Source: Chloroflexota bacterium
GTDB lineage: Bacteria > Chloroflexota > Anaerolineae > Anaerolineales > UBA11579
Direction: 5' to 3'
NCBI GenBank assembly: GCA_016191875.1
Contig: JACPVG010000030.1
Coordinates: 1 to 64,000, forward strand
Length of the DNA: 64,000 bases
The position numbers and the translations under genes are program-made. This document shows positions 48,000 through 57,406 of this stretch, one piece after another (position 1 is the first letter of the stretch; each line of letters begins with the position of its first letter). Under the pieces are notes generated by a model. That model had not been told where the DNA came from. It was given only the letters and a program-made list of their open reading frames with translations, and searched no databases.

Positions 48000-50336
48000 T
48001 TGCCGATCAAAAATATCCGCGGCGGCCGGCCTGCCAGTCCCTTCAAGGGTGTTGCGCGGCGGCCGTCTGCCAGTATACCTATCCGGCGCGGGGCAAGCCC
48101 GCAACGCATCGTCAACCGTGCAGTAAAACATCAGGCCGCGCGCAAATCGATCTTTAACGTCGACTCCCGCCCGCGGCCGGTGGTGCGCCCCAGCGCGCCG
48201 CCCTCGCGGGTGATGAACAAGGTCGGGCCGCCGCTGGGCAGCATGCCCCGGCCGCAGGCCGCCCGCACAGCGCGCCAGCCGGTTCAGGCGCCCAAGGGCA
48301 TGGCCGGCCGGCCGATGCCACCCGGCGCGCCATCCGCCGCTCTCGGGCAGCGCCCGCGCAGCGCAGCGCCGCTGGCCGTGGCCGCCGCTACCGCCTGGGT
48401 ACTCAACACGGCTTCCGCGCCTACCGACCTCTCGGCCGATCTCTCTTCCCTTCAATATTCCCTGAACGATCTGCACGAGCGGGCCTCCTTCGCTCATCTT
48501 GAAGCCGATGTGGCTGCGCTGGATTCCAGCCTGACCCACGCCCTCAACCTGCTGGAAGCCGCCCGCGACCAGGGTTACCGCTATCAGGGCGACCTTGAAG
48601 ACATCGCCACCAAAGCGATGAGCCGCTGGCAGCAGGTGCGCGACCAGGTTCTGGAGAACATCCGCCAGAACGGCGCGGCCTTCCGCAGCCAGCTCGGTCC
48701 GATGGATAACTACGTCCGGCAGCTGAACATGAGCCTGGGCGGCGGCCAGGCGTTGGGCGCCATCGGCACATTGCGCAACGAGGTCAGCCAGGCGCTCAAC
48801 CGGCTGGGCGATGTCGAGCGCACCATCCAGTCCGCTTACGACGAAATCGAACAAGCCGCCGGGGAACTCACCCGCCGCCTGACAACCATCCACTGGGCGT
48901 TGACCCAGCGCGGCGAAGCCTCGTTTGAATTCGACAAAGATGAAGATCTCTACATGGCGGTCAAGGCCCGCTGGGATTATGAAGGCAACGAAGACCCGGA
49001 AGGCATCCTGTTCCTCACCAACAAGCGCCTGATCTTCGAGCGTAAGGAAAAAGTGGCGACCAAGAAAGTGCTGTTCATCACCACCGCCAAGGAGCTCGTC
49101 CAGGGATTGATGATCGGCCAGGCGCTGGCGAATATCAAAGACCTCAAAGCCCACAACAAAGGCCTGTTCGGCCACCAGGACTTTATCGACATTGGCTTCA
49201 AGGACGCCAAGATCGGCAAGGTACCCTTCCACCTGGAAGGCCAGCCTTCCGAGGACTGGGCGCGCATGATCAAAGACGCCCAGAGCGGCAAGATCGAACA
49301 GGAGCGCGCCAAAGCCAGCAAACTCTCTTTTGCCGACCTGACCGGCGAACTCACCCAGGCGCACATCCTCGAACTGCAGAACGAGGTGAATGAACTACAG
49401 GACGAGATGATGCTCAAGAACCTGGCGACTGAACTGAACGAATTGGAGAACCAGGTGAAGAACCTGGGCCGTGAACTGGCGAAGGTACGGGCGCGCGGTT
49501 ACCACATTGAGAAGGCGCTGGAAGCCGACATCCAGGTGCTGGCCGCCCAATGGGAAACCATCAAGACCCGCGCTCAGGGCAGCATGGATATGCAGGTCAA
49601 ACTGCTCAGCGAGCAGATGACGAGCATTCAAAGCCAGACGGCGCAACTGGCCGGCATGGCCGGCAACCTGGCCGCCGCCCGCCCGCTGTTCATGCAGAGC
49701 AAGAGCGCCATCGCCTCGGCCGAGGCCCAGGCCGAGGCTGCTGAAGAGACGGTGCTGGACCAGTACGATGAATACGCCAACGAGATCGAGAGCCTGCAGG
49801 CCCATCTGGCCTGGGTGGATTGGATGCTGGACGCCCTGGCGACCGGCTCGTTCCAATTGAGCGCCACCGAGAGCGGCGTGGCGGCTGTGGAAGCCGTATG
49901 GGAGCGGCCGGGTATGGAACCGGAGAACGGCATTCTGTTCCTCACCGACCAGCGCCTGCTGTGGGAAGACCGGGTGGGCGATTTCGAACTGAAATTCGAC
50001 GTGGCATTCGACCAGATTCTGGATGCAAAAGAAGATGAAGACCCTGAGACCGGTATGGACACGCTGGTCGCCAGCCTGGGCAAGGGCGCGCCGGTGCCGA
50101 ACGCCCGCTTTGCGCTGGCCCAGCCGGTGGGCGAGGACTGGATTAAGATGATTGGGCGGGCGCGCAGCGGCGGTTATGCCGATGACCGGGCGGTGGAAGT
50201 GGACTCGGCTCTGCTGGAGCGTATCCGGAATGCGCCGACCCAGTGCCCGAAGTGTGGCGGGGCCTTCACAGCCCCGGTGTTGCGCGGCCAGACCGAAATC
50301 ACCTGCGAATTCTGCGGGACCGTGACCCGAATCTGA
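48000..50336 (+). CDS. PH-like / coiled-coil / zinc-ribbon protein
   Basis: 778 residues, TTG start with GGAGGAGGAG upstream. Residues 1-130 are basic and Pro-rich. Residues 145-300 are helical. Two related PH/GRAM-like domains follow: 310-430 (YMAVKARWDYEGNEDPEGILFLTNKRLIFERKE) and 615-725 (AVEAVWERPGMEPENGILFLTDQRLLWEDR), separated by a long coiled coil (440-600). A C-terminal zinc ribbon has CPKC and CEFC (749-772). It looks like a cytoplasmic scaffold, perhaps membrane- or lipid-associated. It lies 18 nt upstream of a kinase gene and is probably its partner or substrate (inference). No established family recognised. Confidence 0.75.
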   Translation: MPIKNIRGGRPASPFKGVARRPSASIPIRRGASPQRIVNRAVKHQAARKSIFNVDSRPRPVVRPSAPPSRVMNKVGPPLGSMPRPQAARTARQPVQAPKGMAGRPMPPGAPSAALGQRPRSAAPLAVAAATAWVLNTASAPTDLSADLSSLQYSLNDLHERASFAHLEADVAALDSSLTHALNLLEAARDQGYRYQGDLEDIATKAMSRWQQVRDQVLENIRQNGAAFRSQLGPMDNYVRQLNMSLGGGQALGAIGTLRNEVSQALNRLGDVERTIQSAYDEIEQAAGELTRRLTTIHWALTQRGEASFEFDKDEDLYMAVKARWDYEGNEDPEGILFLTNKRLIFERKEKVATKKVLFITTAKELVQGLMIGQALANIKDLKAHNKGLFGHQDFIDIGFKDAKIGKVPFHLEGQPSEDWARMIKDAQSGKIEQERAKASKLSFADLTGELTQAHILELQNEVNELQDEMMLKNLATELNELENQVKNLGRELAKVRARGYHIEKALEADIQVLAAQWETIKTRAQGSMDMQVKLLSEQMTSIQSQTAQLAGMAGNLAAARPLFMQSKSAIASAEAQAEAAEETVLDQYDEYANEIESLQAHLAWVDWMLDALATGSFQLSATESGVAAVEAVWERPGMEPENGILFLTDQRLLWEDRVGDFELKFDVAFDQILDAKEDEDPETGMDTLVASLGKGAPVPNARFALAQPVGEDWIKMIGRARSGGYADDRAVEVDSALLERIRNAPTQCPKCGGAFTAPVLRGQTEITCEFCGTVTRI

Positions 50337-50354
50337 AAACATTGAGGACATTCT

Positions 50355-52364
50355 ATGGCGCTGGAAAAGGGATACCTGCTCAATAACCGCTATGAAATTC
50401 TGGAAACGATGGGCCAGGGCGGTATGGGCGCGGTCTACAAAGCCGAGGACGTGAGCCTGGGCATGCTGGTGGCGGTCAAGGAAAACCTGGTCAGCGACGA
50501 CGAGGATTACACCCGCCAGTTCCGCCGCGAGGCGACCATCCTCGCCAACATGCGCCATCCCAACCTGCCGCGCGTCACGGACCATTTCACCATCGAAGGT
50601 CAGGGGCAGTATCTGGTGATGGACTTTGTGGAAGGCGAGGACCTGCGCGAGCGTCTGAGCCGCCTGGGTAAACTACCGGAAAAGGAAGTCGTGCTGCTGG
50701 GCATCGCCATGTGCGACGCTCTGACCTACCTGCACACCCAGGACCCGCCGGTTCTACATCGCGACATCAAGCCCGGCAACATCAAGGTGACGGTGAGCGG
50801 ACACGTGCACCTGGTGGATTTCGGTCTGGCCAAAGTAGGCGAGGTGAGCCAGCAGACCACCACCGGGGCGCGCGGCCTCACGCCGGGCTACTCCCCGCCG
50901 GAACAATATGGTTCGGCCCGCACCGACCAGCGTTCGGATATCTATGCCCTCGGAGCGACCCTCTACGCCATGCTCACCGGCCAGCCGCCGGAAGACGGTC
51001 TGTCGATCGCCATCAACCAGACCACGCTCACCAAGATCACCGATCGCAACCCGAGTACGTCGCGCCAGCTGGCGACCGCCATCGAAAAGGCGCTGGCGGT
51101 CAAGCCGGAAGACCGCTACCAGAGCACCTTGGATTTCAAGCAGGCGCTGCTGGATGCCAGCGACACCATCTCGCGCCAGGTGGCGATGGGCGAAGTGACT
51201 ATTGCCCCGCCGCCTCCGGGCAGTTTTAAGCGCACCGCCCTGGCGGATACACTCAACCGGCTCAACCCATCCACCGGCCCCGGACCGGGCGGGCTCAACC
51301 TGCCCTGGTATGCCTGGGCAGGCGGCGGCGTGGTGATCATGGCGGTAATCTTCGGCATTGTGCTCACACTCGGACGCGGCGGCCAAGGCGGGACGGGCGA
51401 CACGCCCACTGCCGCGAATGTCCCCACCGCCACCGAAGGCCAGATTGCGGTGGTCGAAGAACCCACTGCCACGGAGCCGGTCGCGGGCCCGACGCCCCAG
51501 GGCGGCGGTGCGCGCATTGCTTTTGCGTCGAACCGTTCCGGCAGCGTTCAGATCTGGGTCACCGAACTGGGAGGCAGTGACGACTCCGCGGCAGTGCAAT
51601 TGACCGACATGCCCGGCGGGGCGTGCCAGCCCAGTTGGTCGCCGGATGGCGCTCAACTGGCTTTCATTAGTCCCTGCGACCGCAACCGCGAGGAATACTC
51701 GGATTCGCTGCTCTATCTGATTAACGCCGACGGCAGCGGGCTCACCGAATTGCCCTCGCGGGCGGGCGATCGCGACCCGGCTTTCTCTCCGGACGGCACA
51801 CGAATCGCTTTTACTTCCAGCCGGGTGAATGGCCGCCCGCAGATCTTCATACTGGACCTGGCGACCAATGAAGCGACCAACTTCTCCGGTTCGACCACCC
51901 GTGATGAACAGCCCACCTGGTCGCCGGACGGTGCTTATCTGATTTACATCATCCACACCAATCAGTTGTGGTACAAGGATGTGGCGACCGGCGTGATCGG
52001 CAAAGTCTCAACCAGTGACGACCGCGACAATGGCCTGCCACGTTGGTCGCCGGCCGGGGACCGCATCCTGTTCCTGCAGCAGAGCATCACGAGCAGCACG
52101 CCGCCCTATTTCCAGATCATCTTCTGGGACGAGGCCCCAAGCCCCACAGGCAGCGGCCTGCCAGAACAGAAGTTCAACACTCAGGTCGTGATGGCCATGC
52201 GCGATCCGGCCTTCTCGCCGGATGGGCACTGGGTGGTCTACAGCAGCAACCCGGATGGCGCCAACCATAACATCTACTTCGTGGATCTCTCCGGCGCGTC
52301 GCTCACCCAGGTCACCTTCGACGAAGCTTTGGACTTCGACCCTGCCTGGCAGCCCGGACCGTAG
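50355..52364 (+). CDS. Ser/Thr kinase with extracytoplasmic TolB-like propeller, paralogue 1
   Basis: 669 residues. Kinase domain 1-270: GQGGMGAVYKAED, AVKENL, LHRDIKPGNIKV, VDFGLAK, GYSPPEQYG. A membrane helix lies at about 316-337 (AWAGGGVVIMAVIFGIVLTLG). Residues 390-665 are repeats of the PD40/TolB type (IAFASNRSGSVQIWV; GACQPSWSPDGAQLAFIS; DRDPAFSPDGTRIAFTSSR). The kinase is inside, the propeller outside, so a surface signal could be passed to phosphorylation of partners. It is immediately downstream of the PH-like scaffold gene and ends with a terminator. Confidence 0.93.
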   Translation: MALEKGYLLNNRYEILETMGQGGMGAVYKAEDVSLGMLVAVKENLVSDDEDYTRQFRREATILANMRHPNLPRVTDHFTIEGQGQYLVMDFVEGEDLRERLSRLGKLPEKEVVLLGIAMCDALTYLHTQDPPVLHRDIKPGNIKVTVSGHVHLVDFGLAKVGEVSQQTTTGARGLTPGYSPPEQYGSARTDQRSDIYALGATLYAMLTGQPPEDGLSIAINQTTLTKITDRNPSTSRQLATAIEKALAVKPEDRYQSTLDFKQALLDASDTISRQVAMGEVTIAPPPPGSFKRTALADTLNRLNPSTGPGPGGLNLPWYAWAGGGVVIMAVIFGIVLTLGRGGQGGTGDTPTAANVPTATEGQIAVVEEPTATEPVAGPTPQGGGARIAFASNRSGSVQIWVTELGGSDDSAAVQLTDMPGGACQPSWSPDGAQLAFISPCDRNREEYSDSLLYLINADGSGLTELPSRAGDRDPAFSPDGTRIAFTSSRVNGRPQIFILDLATNEATNFSGSTTRDEQPTWSPDGAYLIYIIHTNQLWYKDVATGVIGKVSTSDDRDNGLPRWSPAGDRILFLQQSITSSTPPYFQIIFWDEAPSPTGSGLPEQKFNTQVVMAMRDPAFSPDGHWVVYSSNPDGANHNIYFVDLSGASLTQVTFDEALDFDPAWQPGP

Positions 52365-52383
52365 GCGCGCGAATGGATTCATG

Positions 52384-52420
52384 CTCGGCCTGGCAGACTT
52401 CGCCGGGCCGAGTTTTCTAT
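52384..52420 (+). terminator. Intrinsic terminator after kinase 1
   Basis: CTCGGCC (52384-52390) / GGCCGAG (52406-52412) with a TTTTCTATT tail. Confidence 0.75.
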
Positions 52421-52461
52421 TGTGCAAGGCGCCCGGCAAGCCGGTTTTCGCCTGCCAGTGG

Positions 52462-52501
52462 TAGAATGTGGGGCGTGCCATCGATTCGTGAGTCGGACTA
52501 A
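52462..52501 (+). promoter_or_regulatory. Promoter with a possible leaderless 8-codon upstream ORF
   Basis: TAGAAT (52462-52467), 7 nt, GTG at 52475, seven codons and TAA at 52499-52501, eight bases before the kinase ATG at 52510, which itself lacks a clear Shine-Dalgarno. Reinitiation is therefore plausible. Confidence 0.4.
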
Positions 52502-52509
52502 TCATCTGA

Positions 52510-54588
52510 ATGCCGCTTCAAAAAGATTCATTTGTCAATAATCGCTACCGGATCCTGGAAGTGCTGGGTCAGGGAGGAATGGGGACGGTTTTTCGCGCCC
52601 TGGATGAGAATCTGGGCGTGGAAGTGGCTCTGAAGGAAAACCTGTTCACCACAGATGAATACAGCCGTCAATTCCGCCGCGAAGCCACCATCCTCGCCAG
52701 TATGCGGCATAAGAACCTGCCGCGCGTTTCGGACCACTTCGAGATCGAGGGCCAGGGCCAGTACCTGATCATGGATTACATCGAGGGGGAAGACCTGCGC
52801 CAGCGTATGGACCGCCTGGGGATCCTGGAAGACGACGAAGTCATTGTGATCGGGGCGGCCATCTGCGACGCGCTGGAGTACATGCACAACCGCCGGCCCG
52901 TCATCCTGCATCGGGACATCAAGCCCGGTAACGTGAAAATTTCGCCGGATGGCGTGGTGTTCCTGGTGGATTTTGGGCTGGCGAAGGTCGTCTCCGGGAC
53001 GCAGGCTACCACGACCGGGGCGCGCGCCATGACGCCCGGTTACTCATCGCCCGAACAATACGGCACCGCTCGCACCGACCATCGCTCGGATATCTACTCG
53101 CTGGGCGCTACACTCTACGCCGCGCTCACCGGCGTGATCCCGGAAGATGGGCTGGCGCGGGCGATGGACCAGGTGGATCTGACGCCGGTGCGCAAACGCA
53201 ACGCCAAAGTGGGACGGCGGCTGGCGACTGTGCTGGACAAAGCCCTCGCCGTCCACCCGGAAGACCGCTACCAGTCGGCCGCCGAATTCAAGACTGGCCT
53301 GCTGGGCGCAGGCGGACCGACGCGCTCGCTGAACTCGGAACTTACCGTGGCCCCGCCGCCGCCTGAAGTGGTTAAGGCGATCGCCGAGGGGCGGCACACT
53401 GCCAGCAACCTGCTCACCGAACCCGAATATGACATGTCCGGCGAGTCATCCACCCGCCGTCGAAAACGCCTGATGAAAATTCTCGGCCGCGTCGCGGTGG
53501 GCGTGGTGGCCGTTGCGGCGCTGGGCGGTTTCTGGTATTTCAACGGGCCGGGCGCCATCATCGTGGAACGGGAGAGGACGCCCAATGCCACTGAACCCTT
53601 CGTCGCGGTGGCGGAAACCGACACGCCCCCGGCGGGAGAGACCGCCACGCCCGAAGCGACCGAGGAAGCGGCGGTCCTGCCGACGCTTGAGGTCACCATC
53701 GCGCCGCTCTTCCCCGACGAAGCCGACGTGCTGGCCTTTGCTTCCAATCGCACCGGCAGTTTCCAGATCTGGGTGCAATCGCTGGAAAGCCGGCGCGAGA
53801 TCCAGATCACGAACATCCCCGGCGGCGCCTGCCAGCCGGAATGGTCGCCGGATGGCAGCCGCATCGCGTTCACATCGCCCTGCCGCGACAACCAGGATGT
53901 GTACGTGGATGCCCGCCTGTATATGATCAACGTGGATGGCACGGGGCTGACCGTGCTGCCGACCGGCGTGGGCAGTTCCGACCCCTCGTGGTCGCCGGAT
54001 GGGCGTTTCCTGCTGTACACGCTGGCTTTCGATTCGATTCGCTCGCACATTTACCGGCTGGACCTCGAAAGCGGCGAGAGTGTGTATATGACCGGCGAAG
54101 ACAAGTTGAACTTCGACCCCGTATGGTCGCCTGATGGCGAACGCTTCGTGTTCGTTTCCACCCGGCAAGGCGGCTACCGCCTGTACGTGAAGGAGAACGA
54201 CCCGGACGCTGAAGCGCAGACGCTCACCCGCAGCGGCGAGAAATACAATTCGCAGCCCTCGTGGACGCCAGACGGTCTGCAGGTGGTGTTCATCCAACGC
54301 CCTTCGCCGCAAAGCGGCCCGGGCCAGCTCTATCGGGTATCCATGGAGATGCTGAACATTACCAACAGCCTGGTCTATCAGGAATTCAGGGTATCGGCCG
54401 GACTGGTGGTCGAACCCGAAGTGGACCCGGACGTGAGCAATGACGGCTTCCGCATCGCTTATGAAGGCTGGCCGGATGGCGAGAATCACGATATCTGGGT
54501 GATGTTCATCGACGGCACGAACCGCACGCGCATCACTACAGATCCGGCGGTGGATTTTGACCCTGCCTGGCGACCGTCACAACCCTAA
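52510..54588 (+). CDS. Ser/Thr kinase with extracytoplasmic TolB-like propeller, paralogue 2
   Basis: 692 residues, homologous along its length to the preceding kinase. Motifs: LGQGGMGTVFRALDENLGVEVALKENLF, LHRDIKPGNVKISPDG, VDFGLAKV, PGYSSPEQYGTARTDHRSDIYSLG. A membrane helix (VAVGVVAVAALGGFWYFNG, about 325-343) and Thr/Pro linker lead to PD40/TolB repeats (LAFASNRTGSFQIWV; CQPEWSPDGSRIAFTS; DPVWSPDGERFVFVSTRQGG). Separately promoted from the first kinase. The pair suggests duplicated sensor kinases with different external ligands. Confidence 0.93.
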   Translation: MPLQKDSFVNNRYRILEVLGQGGMGTVFRALDENLGVEVALKENLFTTDEYSRQFRREATILASMRHKNLPRVSDHFEIEGQGQYLIMDYIEGEDLRQRMDRLGILEDDEVIVIGAAICDALEYMHNRRPVILHRDIKPGNVKISPDGVVFLVDFGLAKVVSGTQATTTGARAMTPGYSSPEQYGTARTDHRSDIYSLGATLYAALTGVIPEDGLARAMDQVDLTPVRKRNAKVGRRLATVLDKALAVHPEDRYQSAAEFKTGLLGAGGPTRSLNSELTVAPPPPEVVKAIAEGRHTASNLLTEPEYDMSGESSTRRRKRLMKILGRVAVGVVAVAALGGFWYFNGPGAIIVERERTPNATEPFVAVAETDTPPAGETATPEATEEAAVLPTLEVTIAPLFPDEADVLAFASNRTGSFQIWVQSLESRREIQITNIPGGACQPEWSPDGSRIAFTSPCRDNQDVYVDARLYMINVDGTGLTVLPTGVGSSDPSWSPDGRFLLYTLAFDSIRSHIYRLDLESGESVYMTGEDKLNFDPVWSPDGERFVFVSTRQGGYRLYVKENDPDAEAQTLTRSGEKYNSQPSWTPDGLQVVFIQRPSPQSGPGQLYRVSMEMLNITNSLVYQEFRVSAGLVVEPEVDPDVSNDGFRIAYEGWPDGENHDIWVMFIDGTNRTRITTDPAVDFDPAWRPSQP

Positions 54589-54620
54589 AACGGGGCATCC
54601 GCTGCTTGGCGTAAGGGGGA

Positions 54621-54866
54621 CTATATCCGCCCCTGAATCAACGCCGCCAGTTGGCCGAGGTTGTCGAACGTCTGGGCGTTGAGTTCAGTGTCGTCGATGC
54701 GCACGCCGAAACTCTCCTCCACGAAAAGAGCCAGATCCACGAGCGAAAACGAATCGATCAGCCCGCCGGAAATGAGGGCTTCGTCCGCGCCCAGGGTGCG
54801 GCCTGGCTGTTTCATGATCTGGGCGGTGATGTAGGCGTTCAGTCTGTCCTGGATGTCCTGAGTCAT
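54621..54866 (-). CDS. Acyl carrier protein (DltC-like by context)
   Basis: 81 residues. The phosphopantetheine site is GGLIDSFSLVDLALFVEESFGV, with Ser in D-S-F; the four-helix ACP pattern is intact. The last gene of a four-gene minus-strand cluster with an SGNH protein, an MBOAT protein and a DltX-like peptide. That context suggests it delivers an acyl or aminoacyl group for cell-surface acylation. The loading enzyme (DltA-like) is not in the window. Confidence 0.9.
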   Translation of the reverse strand: MTQDIQDRLNAYITAQIMKQPGRTLGADEALISGGLIDSFSLVDLALFVEESFGVRIDDTELNAQTFDNLGQLAALIQGRI

Positions 54867-54880
54867 TTTGATCCCTCGTC

Positions 54881-55999
54881 CTACGGGTTGATGAACGGCT
54901 CCAGCAGCCGGAGAAGTTCCTGCGCCAGCACGGCCTCGCCGCGCGGCGTGAGGTGGATGGCGCTATTGGTGTATTCGCCGTTGTCCACCGCCTGCCACAG
55001 GTCGGCGTAGAGCCAGCCGTGGGCGGCGGCCTCATTGGCCAGCAACTGACGGTAACGGTCGTAGGCCCACTTGGGGTAAAAGAAATTATAGCGGAAGTCG
55101 CTGTTCTGTCCGGCGGCGATGAACATGGGCTCGTTGACGATGAGCACGGGGACACCCCCGGCGCGCGCCACTCCGGCCGCCAGTACATCGAAGGCGACAT
55201 CCTTCGCCGAATAATCCACCTCCAGGTCGTAGTACGCCATCACCGGCGGCAGGTCGTCGGCGCGCGGCGTGTAGGATTCCGGGTAGTACTGGTCTATGCT
55301 GGTGGCCGCCCAGGGGAATCCGTAGAGTTGCAGGCGCAACAGGTCGGCCAGCGGGCGGCGCTGGCCGATGAGCGTACGCTGCCAGAAGGATAGGTCGGCG
55401 AATTCCGGAGCGTCCGGATCGATGGCCAGGCCGTATTCGGCGATGAGGGCGCGGGCGCGCGCCGGATTGTATTGCACCAGCGGGGTGAAGATCTGTTTGT
55501 TGTAGGGCAGCGACTCGAGCGTCACCAGCCACAGAATCAAGTCGGGCTGGTAGCTCATGGCTTCGTCCAGGATCAGCAGGTCCTTGGTGAGGCTGATGGT
55601 CGGATAGCCGAGGTTGTAGACGCGGACGGTACGCCCATGCTTCGTCCTGAGGGCCGCCGCATTCATCTGCGCTGCCAACGTGTCTTCGTTCTCCAGCAGG
55701 AACCCCCAGACCGAAGAATCGCCGATGAGCAGGACGCGGAATTCATCCGCCGGTTTCAGCCCTGCCGCCAGTTCGTGGCTGGCGAACATGGCTTCGAGCG
55801 AGTTCAGGCTGAGGTTGTAGGCCTGGTCGGGCCGTTCGCCGAACGGGAAGCGCGGCCGGCCGGGGAGGAGCGAGTTGTACAGCGACAGCCCGCCCAGCCA
55901 GGGCAATGGGTCAAGCGCAGTGAAGAGCAGGTTGGCGGCGGCGAACAGCAGGGCGGCCTTGATAAGCACATTGCGCAGGAAGCGGGCGCTATCGCTCAT
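54881..55999 (-). CDS. Membrane-anchored SGNH-type protein (DltD/AlgX-like by context)
   Basis: 372 residues. One N-terminal helix (VLIKAALLFAAANLLFTAL) precedes an SGNH-like domain: block I EFRVLLIGDSSVWGFLLENEDTLAAQMN with the nucleophile Ser, and a C-terminal SAIHLTPRGEAVLAQELL with the catalytic His. It may complete acyl transfer onto an exported polymer, as DltD or AlgX-type partners of MBOAT proteins do. The start overlaps the MBOAT stop (ATGA). An apparent larger frame extends through the MBOAT gene but is only a shadow. Confidence 0.87.
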   Translation of the reverse strand: MSDSARFLRNVLIKAALLFAAANLLFTALDPLPWLGGLSLYNSLLPGRPRFPFGERPDQAYNLSLNSLEAMFASHELAAGLKPADEFRVLLIGDSSVWGFLLENEDTLAAQMNAAALRTKHGRTVRVYNLGYPTISLTKDLLILDEAMSYQPDLILWLVTLESLPYNKQIFTPLVQYNPARARALIAEYGLAIDPDAPEFADLSFWQRTLIGQRRPLADLLRLQLYGFPWAATSIDQYYPESYTPRADDLPPVMAYYDLEVDYSAKDVAFDVLAAGVARAGGVPVLIVNEPMFIAAGQNSDFRYNFFYPKWAYDRYRQLLANEAAAHGWLYADLWQAVDNGEYTNSAIHLTPRGEAVLAQELLRLLEPFINP

Positions 56000-57402
56000 G
56001 GCGCGCCTCCCAGCAGCACTCGCAGGACGCGCCCAGCCAGTTGGGGAGTGGGCAGGGCGAACCACACCCAGCCCAGCGCGACGAAATGGAAGGTGAGCAG
56101 TCCGCCGCCAAGCGCGGCCAGACGCGGCGGCAGAGCCGGACGGTCTTTGGCCCAGCCCGCCCAGCGGTTGTGGACGAACAGCCCAAGGCCGTGCCACAGA
56201 CCCCAGATGATGAAGTTCCAGGTGATGCCGTGCCACAGGCCGACCAGCAGCATGGTGAGCAGTTGGCTCAGCAGGATGATGGGCCCGGCCGGCCACCGGC
56301 GGGCGCGCAGGGCGCGCGTGAAGGGGCTGAAGATGTAGGCCCGCAGCCAGCTGGTGAGCGTCATGTGCCACGTATTCCAGAAGGCCGTCAGGTTGGGCTG
56401 AAGGTAGGGGCGGTTGAAGTTCTCCGACAGGCGAACCCCAAACAGGAGGCCGAGGCCGATAGCGATATGCGTGTAGCCAGCGAAGTCGAAGAACAGCCGG
56501 AGGGCATAGGCATACAAGAGCAGCCATGCCCAGCCGCCGGTCTGCACCTGGGCGGCGTTCTGGGGGTTCAGGGCGAACAGGGCCAGCCCGTCGCCGAGGA
56601 CGAACTTCATGAACAGCCCCTGCGCCAGTCGTTCCCCGGCCGCCTGCAGGCGAGTAGCATCCATCCGAAAATCGGCTTGCAAGTCTTTTTGAAAGCGTTC
56701 GATGCGATCGATCGGCCCGGCGGTCAGGGCCGGGAAGAACACAGCATAGGTCAGGAATTCGTCCAGATGGAGGACGGGCAGGCGGCCGGAGAGCCGGTCG
56801 CGCAGGACATGGATGAGGCGGAAGGCAAGATAGGAGAACCCCAGCCAGCGGATGTCGACAGGCGCGGCGAGGGCGGGATTCTGCCCGGCCAGCGACCGCA
56901 GACCGGCGGCGGCGGCCCCAGTCAGCGGTTCGGATTTGAGGATGACGAAGATGAGCGCCAGCGCCGCCACGCGGGCGTGCAGCGTCCACGGCTGGCGGCC
57001 AAAGCCGCGCGCCGCAAGCCAGACCAGCCCGACAAAGGCCGCCAGCGCAATCAGCACGGGTAGGGTTTCCGGTGGGCGGGAGGGGGTGAGGCAGCACAGG
57101 CCGGGCAGGTGGCGGGTGAGCGCCACGCCCAGCGCCAGCGCCAGGATGACCAGCCCGGCGATGCCGTCGCGGCGCTCCGCCCGAATCCCTGACGGCAGGG
57201 TGATGGCCCAGACGGCGGCGCTCAAGCCGAGGGAGACCAGCGGCAGCCAGAAATCCAGCCCGCGGATGGGCAGGGCGGGCTGAAGCCAGAACACGGCCAG
57301 CACGCTCAGCGCCAGCATCGCCCAGCGGCGCGGCAAGCGGGTTTGCACTGCACCCGCCAGCAGACCGAGCGCGGCGAAGATGCCTATCTGTGCCAGGGTC
57401 AC
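55996..57402 (-). CDS. MBOAT-family O-acyltransferase (DltB-like)
   Basis: 468 residues, 11 or more membrane helices. Diagnostic MBOAT segments: FPALTAGPIDRIERFQKDLQ, DFAGYTHIAIGLGLLFGV, LSENFNRPYLQPNLTAFWNTWHMTLTSWLRAYIF and the invariant His in LLVGLWHGITWNFIIWGLWHG. It would pass an acyl group from cytoplasmic ACP across the membrane. GTG start, 4 nt downstream of the stop of the 38-codon DltX-like ORF. The gene order small peptide-MBOAT-SGNH-ACP resembles dltX-B-D-C. Confidence 0.92.
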   Translation of the reverse strand: MTLAQIGIFAALGLLAGAVQTRLPRRWAMLALSVLAVFWLQPALPIRGLDFWLPLVSLGLSAAVWAITLPSGIRAERRDGIAGLVILALALGVALTRHLPGLCCLTPSRPPETLPVLIALAAFVGLVWLAARGFGRQPWTLHARVAALALIFVILKSEPLTGAAAAGLRSLAGQNPALAAPVDIRWLGFSYLAFRLIHVLRDRLSGRLPVLHLDEFLTYAVFFPALTAGPIDRIERFQKDLQADFRMDATRLQAAGERLAQGLFMKFVLGDGLALFALNPQNAAQVQTGGWAWLLLYAYALRLFFDFAGYTHIAIGLGLLFGVRLSENFNRPYLQPNLTAFWNTWHMTLTSWLRAYIFSPFTRALRARRWPAGPIILLSQLLTMLLVGLWHGITWNFIIWGLWHGLGLFVHNRWAGWAKDRPALPPRLAALGGGLLTFHFVALGWVWFALPTPQLAGRVLRVLLGGAP

Positions 57403-57406
57403 GGAA

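Noticed and set aside
54881-57097. A single 738-codon minus-strand protein
   Set aside because: The first half is an out-of-frame shadow of the MBOAT gene; the true SGNH protein starts at 55999 with a membrane helix and overlaps the MBOAT stop by 4 nt.
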